Below the pieces are notes generated by a model. The model was not told where the DNA came from. It saw only the letters and a list, made by a program, of their open reading frames with translations, and did no database searches. The position numbers were made by a program, and so were the translations under genes. From assembly GCA_947292085.1 (NCBI GenBank), contig CAMYPN010000045.1, positions 1 to 7,408 on the forward strand: DNA of 7,408 nucleotides. Reading direction: 5' to 3'. Shown piece by piece: positions 1 to 7,328 of the stretch; within the stretch, counting starts at the first letter, position 1; each line of letters opens with the position of its first letter. Origin of the DNA: an uncultured Gardnerella sp. Its GTDB lineage: Bacteria; Actinomycetota; Actinomycetes; Actinomycetales; Bifidobacteriaceae.

Positions 1-3000
1 CGTCATTAACTTTGCCATCAGCAACAAGAGCAGAATACTTTCCTGCTGGAATCTTTACTTGAGTTTCAGCATTATTAGCATTGAACACAACAACGTATTG
101 CTTATCTGCATCGTTAAGCGTGTAAGCAATTACACCATCAGGAGTGCCATCAATCATCTTCATGTTCTTGTTAATTGTTGCATAATCAAAATCACGAAGA
201 GATTTAATGCTCTTACGTAGCTTCAACAATCCCTTGAAATAGTTCACAGAATCAGACTTGTCAGCAGCACGATTCCAATCAAGAGAATTGACTACATCGC
301 CCTTATTGTAGCTGTTACCTTCTCCGTTCTTGCTTCGCAAGAATTCCTGACCAAGCTGAATAAACGGCATGCCACGAGAAAGCAAAATCATTGAATTTGC
401 AAGCTTTACTCGCTTCATGCGCATATCTTCAGTATCTTGAGGAGCAGAAACCTTTAGCTTATCGTACAACGACAAGTTATCGTGAGCTTCAACATACTGA
501 ACAATTTGACCTGCATCAGCAAAGTGCGTTTCAGCATTACCATTCGAGCACTTAACAGTACTCGTGCCAAATTGGCAACCAAGCAAATTATGCTCAAGCA
601 AAGCCTTAACACCTTTATCTGTATTGCCATTTACAAAACCAGTACTCTCATCCTTAAACACATAACCCTTCATAGAATCGCGGAAGGAATCGTTAAAGAA
701 CGCTACTCCTGGAATCTTATAAGCATTAGGTTGAATAGTAGACTCGCTCTTAGGAAGCAGTTTATTCATATCCCAGCCTTCACCGAGCACAATAATTGAA
801 GGATCAATCTTATTAAGCTCAGCACGCACTTCTTGCATAGTCTTCAAGTCAATTAAGCCCATCAAATCAAATCGGAAGCCGTCGAGGTTGTAATGCGTAG
901 CCCAATACTTTACAGAATCCAAAATATACTTGCGCATCATTTGACGCTCAGAAGCAGTATCGTTACCGCATCCAGAATTACCATTCAGAGCGCCATCCTT
1001 ATAACGGAAGTAGTATCCAGGAACTGTCTTGTTAAATGAATGCTTTTGTACGTCATAAACATGGTTGTAAACAACATCCATAATCACGCGCAAACCAGCC
1101 TTATGAAGGCCAGCAATCATTTGCTTAGCTTCCTGAACTCGCGTTGTTGGATTAGCAGGATCAGTAGAATAAGATCCTTCAGGAACATTGTAGTTCTCTG
1201 GATCATAACCCCAGTTTTGAGCACCTGGCTGACCGTAACCCAAGTCACCAGTTTCATTCACAGAACCAAAATCATACATTGGCATGATTTGTACGTGAGT
1301 GACACCAAGCGACTTCAAATAATCAAAGCCAGAAACATTCTGCTTATCTTTAGTCTTAGTGCCTTCTTCTACTACGCCAAGATACTTACCGCGATGAGCA
1401 TCGCTAATACCAGAGTTTGGATTGATCGAAAAGTCACGAACATCCATTTCTGCAATTGTTGCGTCACTTGGATTCGTAAACTTTGGCATACGATTTCCAG
1501 CGCTACCAGCGTCTTTATCTGCTAATACAACAGAACGCTCACCGTTTACTACTGCAGCTTTCGCATAAGGATCAGCAGAAACATTCACTGTGCCATCAGC
1601 AAAATGAACTTCATATGCGTAAGCTGTATTAGCTTTGTCGCCATCAAGCTTTGCAGACCATACACCATGATCTTCTGCTTTCATAGCTGTTTCTTTGTCT
1701 TTTTCAGCTTTTTCAGCAGTCGACTTATAAGTAATCAACTTTACTTCAGTTGCTGTTGGAGCCCAAAGCTTGAAAGTAGTTGAAGAAGCAGAATACACAG
1801 CACCTAAATCATTGCCAGCATAAGCATATTTCTTATCGAATTCATCGGTACGAATTACGCTAGCACCAGTTTTTGAGGAAGCAGAAAGCTTAATATCTTT
1901 AGCCAATCCCTTAATACTCAACTCATACTTGTGTTTAATATTAAGTTCATTCTTGGTTTCGATAGTAATCTCTGAACCCTTAGCTTCAACAGAAGCAATC
2001 TCAACTTTCTTGGCAGGATTTTCACTAGCATCCAAAAGCGTTACGTCAGAGTCTTTTACAGAAGACACGTCACCAGATACTTTTACAGCTAACTTCTTTA
2101 AGCCAGCAATATCAGCAGACATCACGTGAGCTGTAAGTTGCGGCATAGTAGCGTTTAAGTATACTTTCATGTCATCTTGCATTAACCAGACTTCAGCACT
2201 ACCCTTGTTTGGATCATTTGGATCTAGCTTAATCGCATTGTTTGGAATACTGCGATCGCTAGGATCTTGCTGGTCCCAAGCGTTAATTGGCGTAGACTTT
2301 CTAACTTTGAAGCCAACACTGTCAATACCAGCATCATTCTTAGCAGTAAAGGTTGCAACCTTGCCATAATCGTCATGCGAAGTGAAGTAACGAGCAGTAC
2401 CACCGGTTCCGTCGTTCCAAGTCCACATGTTCCAGCCTTCATAATCGCCAGCATTCCTGCGATAATGAACAGTTACCTTTAACTCTTTTGGCTTACTCTT
2501 AAGATTGTCTGGAGCAGTGAACTTAGTGCTATCACTAGTGTCTTTTTCATTAGGATTTGCCCAAGCTCCGCCTGTTACCCAAGCTTCAGCAAGACCACTT
2601 GCACAGTTTTCAATAGCACGATCGCCACCGTCTTTACCCCACTCTTTTGTACTAGTAATAAAGGAAAGCGACTTGTTTTCAAAAGCACCGTCAACTGTAG
2701 TTTCAAAAACTTTGCCGAATTTATCACTGCCATTGAACTCATGCCAAGCTCCTTTTAGCTCTTTACCATCCTTGTCTTTGCCCCACAACCAAATGCTAAT
2801 ATTGCGAGTATCACCAGCTTTTTGTGCGTAGTGGATGCGAACAGTGGTCTTTGGCTCATATTTTACTGGGCAAGGATTTACTCCAACACTACCCTTGTGA
2901 TCTTGAGCTACATACGAATCAGTGTGAGCTGGAATCTTAAAGTTCTTCTTATCTCCTTCGTGATACCAGTAGTTTTCACCATTATTAAACACTGCTTCAT

Positions 3001-4768
3001 AAGCTTTACCATTGGTTCTAATTGTCTTCTTATACCAACCGTCGCAAGCCTTTCTCATCTCATCGCCAGGAGCTTGAGTCCAGCTTGAGCCTATGCCGTA
3101 ATGAACATATACTTTTTTATCTTTAAACTTTTCGTCTGGCTTAAAGTAAATGGTCGTTGTAGGGTCTTCTGGCATGCCTGCATCAGGCTTTTCTTCACCA
3201 TATTTAGGATCAGATGGGTCTGTAGCAGTACCAGCCGGATGTGTAGCTTTTGTTGCATTAACGTGCAATGCTACTGCTTCGCGAGCGCCAATCTTGGTTT
3301 TAACTTCACCTTTTTCAACTTTAACAGTCTTAGAGCAGTCACCTGCAGCATAAACATTGCAGTACTCGCCATCAGGCAAATCAGTCTTATAAGAAACTTC
3401 TTTTTCGTCAAGCGAATTGTTGATTGCTAAGAAGCCTTTATTTTGACGGCTAAAAGCAACGTTGTTATCGCCATCATCCTGCCAATTTGTGACTTTCGCA
3501 CCTTGAACAGCATTGTAAAATCCAATCATTCCGCGAATTGAAGTCCAACGCTGAGTGCACTGCCACTTTGAATTAGCATCACAAGTTACTTCAGGAACAG
3601 ACGTAACGGTAGCACCAGGGGCACCTTCATCATTCTTATCGAACTTGTATCCGGAATACACGTTTGGAGTGCCGTATGGCCATGCAAGCATGAACGCGTT
3701 TGCTAAAGCGTAACGACGACCGTCCTTATACGTAAGCACGCTGTTACCGCGCTCAGTATCCCAATTCGTAACGAAAATAGCAGCTTTATCGCTCTTAACC
3801 ATTCCGTCTTGAATTTTGTTTAGAGGCTTGCTTGCCTTCATCAGCGAGCCTTTGAAGTTCTGCTTAAGCTGATAAGAGTAGCCAAATTCGTTAACTTCGC
3901 CTTCATTCAAATGTGCAGACGGCTGAATTTGTGCAGCTTCTGAAAGGTTGCCAATAGTTTCCTGCATCCACCAAATGTCATTAATCTTTTTGCTACCTTC
4001 GACACTTTCGTTGTATTGCTTTATAGCAGAAGCTTTAATACCTCTCATATCATCTGGAGAAATATGCTTTACAGCATCCACACGGAAACCTGCAACACCG
4101 AGTTTCAACAAATCTGCAAAATACTTGCCTAAAACTTGCTGAACATGAGGCTTAGAAGTATCTAAATCAAGTAAGCCTACAAGTCTGTTATTCCACACAT
4201 CCTCAGCTTTAGTGTAGTCTTTAATGTTTTCGGTGCTCCTATGGAAATCGTCTTTAGTGTATCCAGCGTCTGTAAAAGTCTGAGTAGACACATCATACTT
4301 ACTTCCACCAACACCGACTTTACCTTTATTATCAGCGCCAGCCATGTGATTAATTACAGCATCAGCAATAATTCCAACACCTGCAACTTTGCAAGTGGCA
4401 ATCATATCTTTAAACTCAGCTTCAGTGCCAAGCTTAGAATTTAAGCTATAGCTCACAGGCTGATAAGAAGTCCACCACGCTTTACCTTTAATATGATCCT
4501 GAGAAGGCGAAATTTGCACATACTTCACACCTTCAGGACCGTAAGTATCAGTGCACTCTTGAGCAATACTATTCCAATTCTGCTGAAAAGCAGTAACAAT
4601 AACACCCTTGCCATTAAGTGTTACATTATTAGAAGTTTCTTTGCTATTGCTAGACTCCCCGCTAGTCACAGCATTTGCGCCACTTGTAACAGCAAAACCA
4701 GTTACAAGCATTGCAACAGACGCAGCAATAGAAACAATCTTCGATGCAAGATGTCGATGACGAGCCAT
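1..4768 (-). CDS. apuB: Secreted amylopullulanase (alpha-amylase plus type I pullulanase), C-terminus beyond the window
   Basis: The frame is open for 1,589 codons from the ATG at 4768 to the window edge, so the protein is 3'-partial. Reading it out gives these modules. Residues 1 to about 33 are a signal peptide (RHRH, a hydrophobic stretch, then a cut after GANA). About 50-505 is a GH13 alpha-amylase of the Streptomyces/animal type: DAVINH with H141, GFRVDAVKH with nucleophile D231, QETIG with acid/base E270, and FVTNWDTERG with D337. About 540-632 is a CBM25/26-like starch-binding domain (VYVHYGIGSSW). About 640-740 and 763-873 are two CBM41-like domains. About 876-958 is an Ig-like segment, and about 985-1085 is CBM48 (FKLWAPTATEV). 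About 1100-1550 is GH13_14 pullulanase: QNWGYDP at 1184-1190, DVVYNH, GFRFDLMG with D1301, LGEGWD with E1330, and EAHDN with D1430. It should hydrolyse alpha-1,4 and alpha-1,6 bonds of glycogen or starch outside the cell. Several Cys residues suggest disulfides. The symbol follows the similarly built Bifidobacterium breve ApuB (known family). Any cell-wall anchor would lie beyond the left edge. Confidence 0.93.
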   Translation of the reverse strand, partial: MARHRHLASKIVSIAASVAMLVTGFAVTSGANAVTSGESSNSKETSNNVTLNGKGVIVTAFQQNWNSIAQECTDTYGPEGVKYVQISPSQDHIKGKAWWTSYQPVSYSLNSKLGTEAEFKDMIATCKVAGVGIIADAVINHMAGADNKGKVGVGGSKYDVSTQTFTDAGYTKDDFHRSTENIKDYTKAEDVWNNRLVGLLDLDTSKPHVQQVLGKYFADLLKLGVAGFRVDAVKHISPDDMRGIKASAIKQYNESVEGSKKINDIWWMQETIGNLSEAAQIQPSAHLNEGEVNEFGYSYQLKQNFKGSLMKASKPLNKIQDGMVKSDKAAIFVTNWDTERGNSVLTYKDGRRYALANAFMLAWPYGTPNVYSGYKFDKNDEGAPGATVTSVPEVTCDANSKWQCTQRWTSIRGMIGFYNAVQGAKVTNWQDDGDNNVAFSRQNKGFLAINNSLDEKEVSYKTDLPDGEYCNVYAAGDCSKTVKVEKGEVKTKIGAREAVALHVNATKATHPAGTATDPSDPKYGEEKPDAGMPEDPTTTIYFKPDEKFKDKKVYVHYGIGSSWTQAPGDEMRKACDGWYKKTIRTNGKAYEAVFNNGENYWYHEGDKKNFKIPAHTDSYVAQDHKGSVGVNPCPVKYEPKTTVRIHYAQKAGDTRNISIWLWGKDKDGKELKGAWHEFNGSDKFGKVFETTVDGAFENKSLSFITSTKEWGKDGGDRAIENCASGLAEAWVTGGAWANPNEKDTSDSTKFTAPDNLKSKPKELKVTVHYRRNAGDYEGWNMWTWNDGTGGTARYFTSHDDYGKVATFTAKNDAGIDSVGFKVRKSTPINAWDQQDPSDRSIPNNAIKLDPNDPNKGSAEVWLMQDDMKVYLNATMPQLTAHVMSADIAGLKKLAVKVSGDVSSVKDSDVTLLDASENPAKKVEIASVEAKGSEITIETKNELNIKHKYELSIKGLAKDIKLSASSKTGASVIRTDEFDKKYAYAGNDLGAVYSASSTTFKLWAPTATEVKLITYKSTAEKAEKDKETAMKAEDHGVWSAKLDGDKANTAYAYEVHFADGTVNVSADPYAKAAVVNGERSVVLADKDAGSAGNRMPKFTNPSDATIAEMDVRDFSINPNSGISDAHRGKYLGVVEEGTKTKDKQNVSGFDYLKSLGVTHVQIMPMYDFGSVNETGDLGYGQPGAQNWGYDPENYNVPEGSYSTDPANPTTRVQEAKQMIAGLHKAGLRVIMDVVYNHVYDVQKHSFNKTVPGYYFRYKDGALNGNSGCGNDTASERQMMRKYILDSVKYWATHYNLDGFRFDLMGLIDLKTMQEVRAELNKIDPSIIVLGEGWDMNKLLPKSESTIQPNAYKIPGVAFFNDSFRDSMKGYVFKDESTGFVNGNTDKGVKALLEHNLLGCQFGTSTVKCSNGNAETHFADAGQIVQYVEAHDNLSLYDKLKVSAPQDTEDMRMKRVKLANSMILLSRGMPFIQLGQEFLRSKNGEGNSYNKGDVVNSLDWNRAADKSDSVNYFKGLLKLRKSIKSLRDFDYATINKNMKMIDGTPDGVIAYTLNDADKQYVVVFNANNAETQVKIPAGKYSALVADGKVND

Positions 4769-4869
4769 CAGTATCCTTTCCTCCATTGGTACCAACACTC
4801 TTCTTCATTGGTTATGTTGGCAGTATGTATGCACGTTAATAAGACTGCTACTACAATGTTCTCAGTCAT
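4768..4869 (-). CDS. Possible 33-residue leader ORF, translationally coupled to the amylopullulanase
   Basis: On the minus strand an ATG at 4869-4867 opens 33 codons starting MTENIVVAVLLTC and ending CWYQWRKGY, then TGA. The stop shares its A with the amylopullulanase start, giving a TGATG overlap typical of translational coupling. An in-frame TGA lies two codons before this ATG, so the ORF cannot be longer. Only a weak Shine-Dalgarno-like stretch (GATGGA) precedes it. The product resembles no family I recognise. The C-terminal part is rich in Trp, Tyr and charged residues. It could be a real leader peptide or a chance open frame in a leader RNA; length and composition alone do not decide. 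Confidence 0.3.
   Translation of the reverse strand: MTENIVVAVLLTCIHTANITNEEECWYQWRKGY
4774..4784 (-). promoter_or_regulatory. Ribosome binding site of the amylopullulanase
   Basis: Read on the minus strand, GGAGGAAAGGA precedes the ATG. The inner AAGGA lies 5 nt from the start codon and the outer GGAGG lies 11 nt away. This strong purine-rich site, followed directly by a signal peptide, fixes the start at 4768. The site sits inside the possible leader ORF described separately, so ribosomes translating that ORF would pass over it. Confidence 0.85.
4784..4820. repeat. Paired CATTGGT repeats with palindrome, possible operator or leader hairpin
   Basis: CATTGGT occurs at 4784-4790 and again at 4806-4812, exactly 22 bp apart, about two DNA turns. 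The first copy is part of the perfect palindrome TTGGTACCAA (4786-4795). CCAACA (4792-4797) can also pair with TGTTGG (4815-4820) across a 17-nt loop. The block begins at the outer edge of the ribosome binding site. It may be an operator for a sugar-responsive repressor, or RNA structure that hides or exposes the ribosome site. The function is inferred. Confidence 0.35.
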
Positions 4870-4971
4870 TATCCATCAGACCATCATTGAGCCTGAAACT
4901 TGCAATTAAATCAAATATATTGTCACCAAATACGACTTAATCAACAAATTATGCACTACATGCAAGAAGCG

Positions 4972-5000
4972 ATTATAACACTTTTTTATATAGCATAAAG
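4972..5000 (-). promoter_or_regulatory. Likely amylopullulanase promoter with extended -10
   Basis: Minus-strand TATAAT at 4977-4972 is preceded by TG at 4980-4979, giving the extended -10 TGTTATAAT. The -35 region is weak (TTTATG at 4999-4994, 16-bp spacer), as is allowed for an extended -10. Transcription would start near 4965, leaving a 5' leader of about 195 nt. The promoter lies just after the tRNA-Glu terminator, so the enzyme is probably its own transcription unit. A second weaker candidate lies closer in: TTGATT at 4944-4939, a 17-bp spacer, and AATATA at 4921-4916. Confidence 0.5.
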
Positions 5001-5026
5001 CCGCATAAATAATGCGTGTCGCATAA
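4993..5026. repeat. CGCAT/ATGCG half-site cluster around the -35 region
   Basis: CGCAT occurs at 5002-5006 and 5020-5024, and its complement ATGCG at 5012-5016. These form two inverted repeats that share a central arm, with spacers of 5 and 3 bp. GCATAA also recurs at 4993-4998, 5003-5008 and 5021-5026. The cluster covers and flanks the predicted -35 of the amylopullulanase promoter, where an activator or repressor would bind. The regulator is not identifiable from the sequence. Confidence 0.3.
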
Positions 5027-5034
5027 CGCAAGAA

Positions 5035-5072
5035 ATAAAAATAAAAAACGCCGCATAGAAAACTACGCGGCG
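5035..5072 (-). terminator. Rho-independent terminator of tRNA-Glu
   Basis: The arms CGCCGC (5049-5054) and GCGGCG (5067-5072) form a 6-bp GC stem. After one A-C mismatch, TAG/CTA add three pairs around an AAAA loop. Read on the minus strand, the hairpin is followed by a T-rich run (5048-5035). The plus-strand side has no T-run, so it works only for minus-strand transcription. It begins 8 nt past the tRNA-Glu 3' end and separates that tRNA from the amylopullulanase. Confidence 0.85.
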
Positions 5073-5079
5073 AAATTTG

Positions 5080-5151
5080 TACCCCCTAAGAGAGTCGAAC
5101 TCTTGTTGTCAGATTGAAAGTCTGGTGTCCTAACCGTTAGACGAAGGGGGC
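5080..5151 (-). tRNA. tRNA-Glu, anticodon TTC
   Basis: The minus strand folds into a full 72-nt cloverleaf. The acceptor stem is GCCCCCT with AGGGGGT, with G-U as the first pair, and the discriminator base is A. The D-arm contains TCTAACGGTTAGGA. The anticodon loop is CTTTCAA, giving anticodon TTC, which reads GAA and GAG. The T-loop is of the standard TTCGA type. No CCA is encoded after the discriminator, which fits many actinobacterial tRNA genes. It has its own promoter upstream and a terminator right after it. Confidence 0.95.
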
Positions 5152-5169
5152 TTCGAACCAAACCATATA

Positions 5170-5198
5170 ATCTTAACACTACTAAACTTACAGCACAA
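5170..5198 (-). promoter_or_regulatory. Probable promoter of tRNA-Glu
   Basis: On the minus strand, TTGTGC (5198-5193) and TAAGAT (5175-5170) are separated by exactly 17 bp. A TG one base before the -10 makes it an extended -10 (TGTTAAGAT), the same layout as the amylopullulanase promoter. Transcription would start near 5163, about 12 nt before the mature tRNA 5' end. Read-through from trmB is also possible, since no terminator is visible after trmB. Confidence 0.5.
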
Positions 5199-5255
5199 CT
5201 TGCGCGTGTCGTAATATTCAAAAGAGAAATAAATTACAAAAGAACGTAAAGTCAG

Positions 5256-6092
5256 TTACCTAGAAACATAAGTAAAATCGTGAATAAACCTACCTGCATC
5301 AATGCCCTTACGTTCAAAATTCGTTAAAACCCTACCATCAAACCTATGCGACTCCAAAAACTCGGCATGCGGCAAAACAGCAGCATCTTCGGCATTACCT
5401 TTACCAACATGCTCAGTAGGCAAACTCACGCACAAATCTCCAACATTAACAAAATCGTTTCTAGAATCCATAATCTCATGAACATGCAAAGCGTAATCTT
5501 CAATATCAGTTGCGATTCTCCACGCTCCACCATCAACAAGAGCACGATTAACTGAATCCGCAAGAGCTTTCTGCACAATTCTGCGCTTATGATGACGCAT
5601 TTTAGGCCAAGGATCAGGGAAGAAAGTCCAAACTTCAGAAACAACTTTAGAATCACAGGCAGCCAAAAAATCAGGCGCATTAACCTGTGCTATACGAATA
5701 TTATGCAAATTCTGTTTTCCAGCTAAAAGCATAGTGTGTGCAACACCTGGATCATAAACTTCCAGCGCAAGAAAATTAGTATCAGGATTAGCAGCCGCAG
5801 CAGCAACAATATTTTCACCCTGACCTGAACCAATCTCAACTATAAGAGGATTATTATTGCCCCAATTTTTAAAAATCCACTCAGAATCAATGCGCAAACC
5901 TGGCATACAGCGCAAAGAACCATCTTTATCAGAAATATTTAATAAATATTGACTAGAATAACGTTCCTTAGCTCGCTCTAAACGAGCGTCAAGACGAGCA
6001 GACCTTCTAACAAAAGATAAAATTACCCTATTTGCGCTATTGCCAACTTCAGACTCGTTCATTTCCAACTCGTTCATTTCAGAATCACTCAC
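5256..6092 (-). CDS. trmB: tRNA (guanine-N7)-methyltransferase TrmB
   Basis: This 278-residue protein transfers a methyl group from S-adenosylmethionine to N7 of guanine 46 in the variable loop of tRNAs; it acts in the cytoplasm. The Rossmann-fold SAM-binding motif EIGSGQGE lies near residue 86, followed by an acidic strand end (ALEVYDPG). The family signature [15 protein letters not shown] lies near residues 156-170, and the C-terminal substrate motif ([20 protein letters not shown]) is intact. The start is GTG (6092-6090), with AGG five bases before it. Internal ATGs at codons 6 and 11 have weaker ribosome sites. The first 15 residues are acidic and partly repeated ([10 protein letters not shown]) and precede the conserved core. 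The stop is TAA. It lies upstream of tRNA-Glu on the same strand, with a 104-bp gap. Confidence 0.95.
   Translation of the reverse strand: MSDSEMNELEMNESEVGNSANRVILSFVRRSARLDARLERAKERYSSQYLLNISDKDGSLRCMPGLRIDSEWIFKNWGNNNPLIVEIGSGQGENIVAAAAANPDTNFLALEVYDPGVAHTMLLAGKQNLHNIRIAQVNAPDFLAACDSKVVSEVWTFFPDPWPKMRHHKRRIVQKALADSVNRALVDGGAWRIATDIEDYALHVHEIMDSRNDFVNVGDLCVSLPTEHVGKGNAEDAAVLPHAEFLESHRFDGRVLTNFERKGIDAGRFIHDFTYVSR
6053..6080. repeat. 15-bp tandem repeat inside the trmB 5' end
   Basis: ACTCGTTCATTTC occurs at 6053-6065 and 6068-6080, a period of 15 bp. Being a multiple of three, it keeps the frame and encodes the repeated EMNE units in the acidic N-terminus of TrmB. Gain or loss of a unit would change only the length of this non-conserved tail. 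Confidence 0.7.
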
Positions 6093-6301
6093 TTTAACCT
6101 GCTACACACTTTTATTAAATATTTTAATTTTATTAAATACTCCAACTCATCGTATGCTATCAAATGAACGCAACTTAGCGGCAGCAGTCAAATAATACAC
6201 ACTTCACAAACGAATTTGAAAGATTATCACTTCAGTTCGTAGAGTTATAATTTTTACCGTAAATCCATGAATTATAAAAATCCATAAAAGAAAGGCCAAG
6301 A
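6093..6301. promoter_or_regulatory. Divergent trmB/galE intergenic region with galE -10
   Basis: Both flanking genes read outward. For galE, TATAAT lies at 6246-6251, with a poor -35 (TTATCA at 6225-6230, 15-bp spacer). For trmB the best minus-strand guess is TTGATA at 6163-6158 with an AT-rich -10 near 6139-6132, which is weak. Two direct repeats are visible: TTTTATTAAATA at 6110-6121 and 6128-6139, and AAATCCAT at 6261-6268 and 6278-6285, the latter within the galE leader. A seven-codon ATG...TAA mini-ORF starts at 6267 and is probably chance. No RNA gene or riboswitch fold is apparent. Confidence 0.45.
6289..6295 (+). promoter_or_regulatory. Ribosome binding site of galE
   Basis: AGAAAGG lies six bases before the ATG at 6302. 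The good spacing, and the TGGxGYIG nucleotide-binding motif that begins only five codons later, support this start. Confidence 0.75.
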
Positions 6302-7312
6302 ATGACTGTTCTTGTCACTGGCGGATGCGGCTACATTGGAGCACACGTAGTTCACGCATTGCACGAAGCTAAGCAAAACGTCGTCGTAGTAGACGATTTA
6401 AGCTACGGAAAACCTACGAGAATCGAAAATGCTCGTCTTTATGGCATGGATATCTCCTCACCAGATGCAGGAAAACGACTTGCGCAAATAATGAAAGATG
6501 AGCATGTTGACTCAGTAATACACTTTGCTGCTAGAAAACAAGTCGGAGAGTCCGTAGAAAAGCCACTTTGGTACTATCAGCAAAATATTAACGGCATGCT
6601 GAATGTACTTGAAGGAATGCGCGAAAGCGACGTTAAAAAGCTCGTATTTTCATCTTCCGCTGCAACTTACGGAATTCCTCCTGTTGAAGTAGTTCCAGAA
6701 GATGTAGTTCCAATGCTTCCAATCAATCCTTACGGCCAAACTAAACTTTTTGGAGAATGGATGGCGCGAGCATGCGAACACACTTACGGAATTCGCTTCT
6801 GCGCATTACGTTACTTTAACGTTGCAGGTTGCGGACCGGTTGAATTGGAAGATCCTGCTATTTTAAACTTGATTCCAATGCTTCTTGAGCGTTTGCAACG
6901 CGGAAAAGCTCCTGCTATTTTTGGTGACGACTACCCTACACCTGACGGCACATGCATCCGCGATTATATTCACGTTTCTGATTTAGCAGATGCGCACATA
7001 GCAGCTCTTACGTACTTAGATCGCGACGAACGCAAATACGATGCTTTTAATGTTGGAACTGGCAAAGGCACTTCAGTACGCGAAATCGTCGATGAAGTTC
7101 GAGAAGTTACTGGCTTGCCGTTTAAGGAAACTGTATTAGATCGTAGAGCTGGAGACCCTCCACAACTTATTGGTAGCACAAAGCGAATCAATGAGGAAAT
7201 GGGCTGGCATGCTCGCTACGATGTGAAGGATATTGTTAAATCCGCATGGGCTGCTTGGCAGGCAAATCCTGAACATCATATTGATGTTGATTCATGGAAG
7301 CAGCTTGACTAG
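6302..7312 (+). CDS. galE: UDP-glucose 4-epimerase GalE
   Basis: A complete 336-residue protein, the usual length for the family. It interconverts UDP-glucose and UDP-galactose with bound NAD+ in the cytoplasm (Leloir pathway). The NAD-binding motif TGGCGYIG is at residues 6-13, and DDLSYG follows beta strand 2. SSSAATYG at 117-124 supplies the active-site Ser/Thr, and the catalytic YxxxK is Y144 and K148 (NPYGQTK). RYFNVAG at 170-176 and the sugar-nucleotide-site segment ending CIRDYIHVSDLA (about 218-229) are present. All key residues are intact. It stands alone, with no galK or galT beside it, and ends at a strong terminator. In Bifidobacteriaceae such a GalE serves galactose or host-glycan use and supplies UDP-galactose for surface polysaccharide; which role dominates here cannot be told. 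Confidence 0.97.
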   Translation: MTVLVTGGCGYIGAHVVHALHEAKQNVVVVDDLSYGKPTRIENARLYGMDISSPDAGKRLAQIMKDEHVDSVIHFAARKQVGESVEKPLWYYQQNINGMLNVLEGMRESDVKKLVFSSSAATYGIPPVEVVPEDVVPMLPINPYGQTKLFGEWMARACEHTYGIRFCALRYFNVAGCGPVELEDPAILNLIPMLLERLQRGKAPAIFGDDYPTPDGTCIRDYIHVSDLADAHIAALTYLDRDERKYDAFNVGTGKGTSVREIVDEVREVTGLPFKETVLDRRAGDPPQLIGSTKRINEEMGWHARYDVKDIVKSAWAAWQANPEHHIDVDSWKQLD

Positions 7313-7328
7313 CTTATAAAATAAAGAA

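Noticed and set aside
482..3430. Many plus-strand ORFs of 60-160 codons within this stretch
   Set aside because: They lie antisense to the continuous minus-strand amylopullulanase frame, which has recognisable domains throughout. None shows a convincing ribosome site or a known protein motif.
4493..4909. Plus-strand ORF of 138 codons spanning the amylopullulanase 5' end and its leader
   Set aside because: It is antisense to the signal peptide and control region, has no Shine-Dalgarno sequence and has a Ser/Thr/Ile-rich low-complexity composition typical of a shadow frame.
5346..5680. Small ORFs on both strands inside trmB
   Set aside because: trmB carries all family motifs in a single frame. 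These ORFs are alternative frames of the same DNA.
6267..6287. Mini-ORF (ATG plus five codons and TAA) in the galE leader
   Set aside because: It has no ribosome binding site and is short enough to be expected by chance in AT-rich DNA.
6970..7191. Minus-strand ORF of 73 codons inside galE
   Set aside because: It is antisense to the conserved C-terminal half of GalE and has no independent support.
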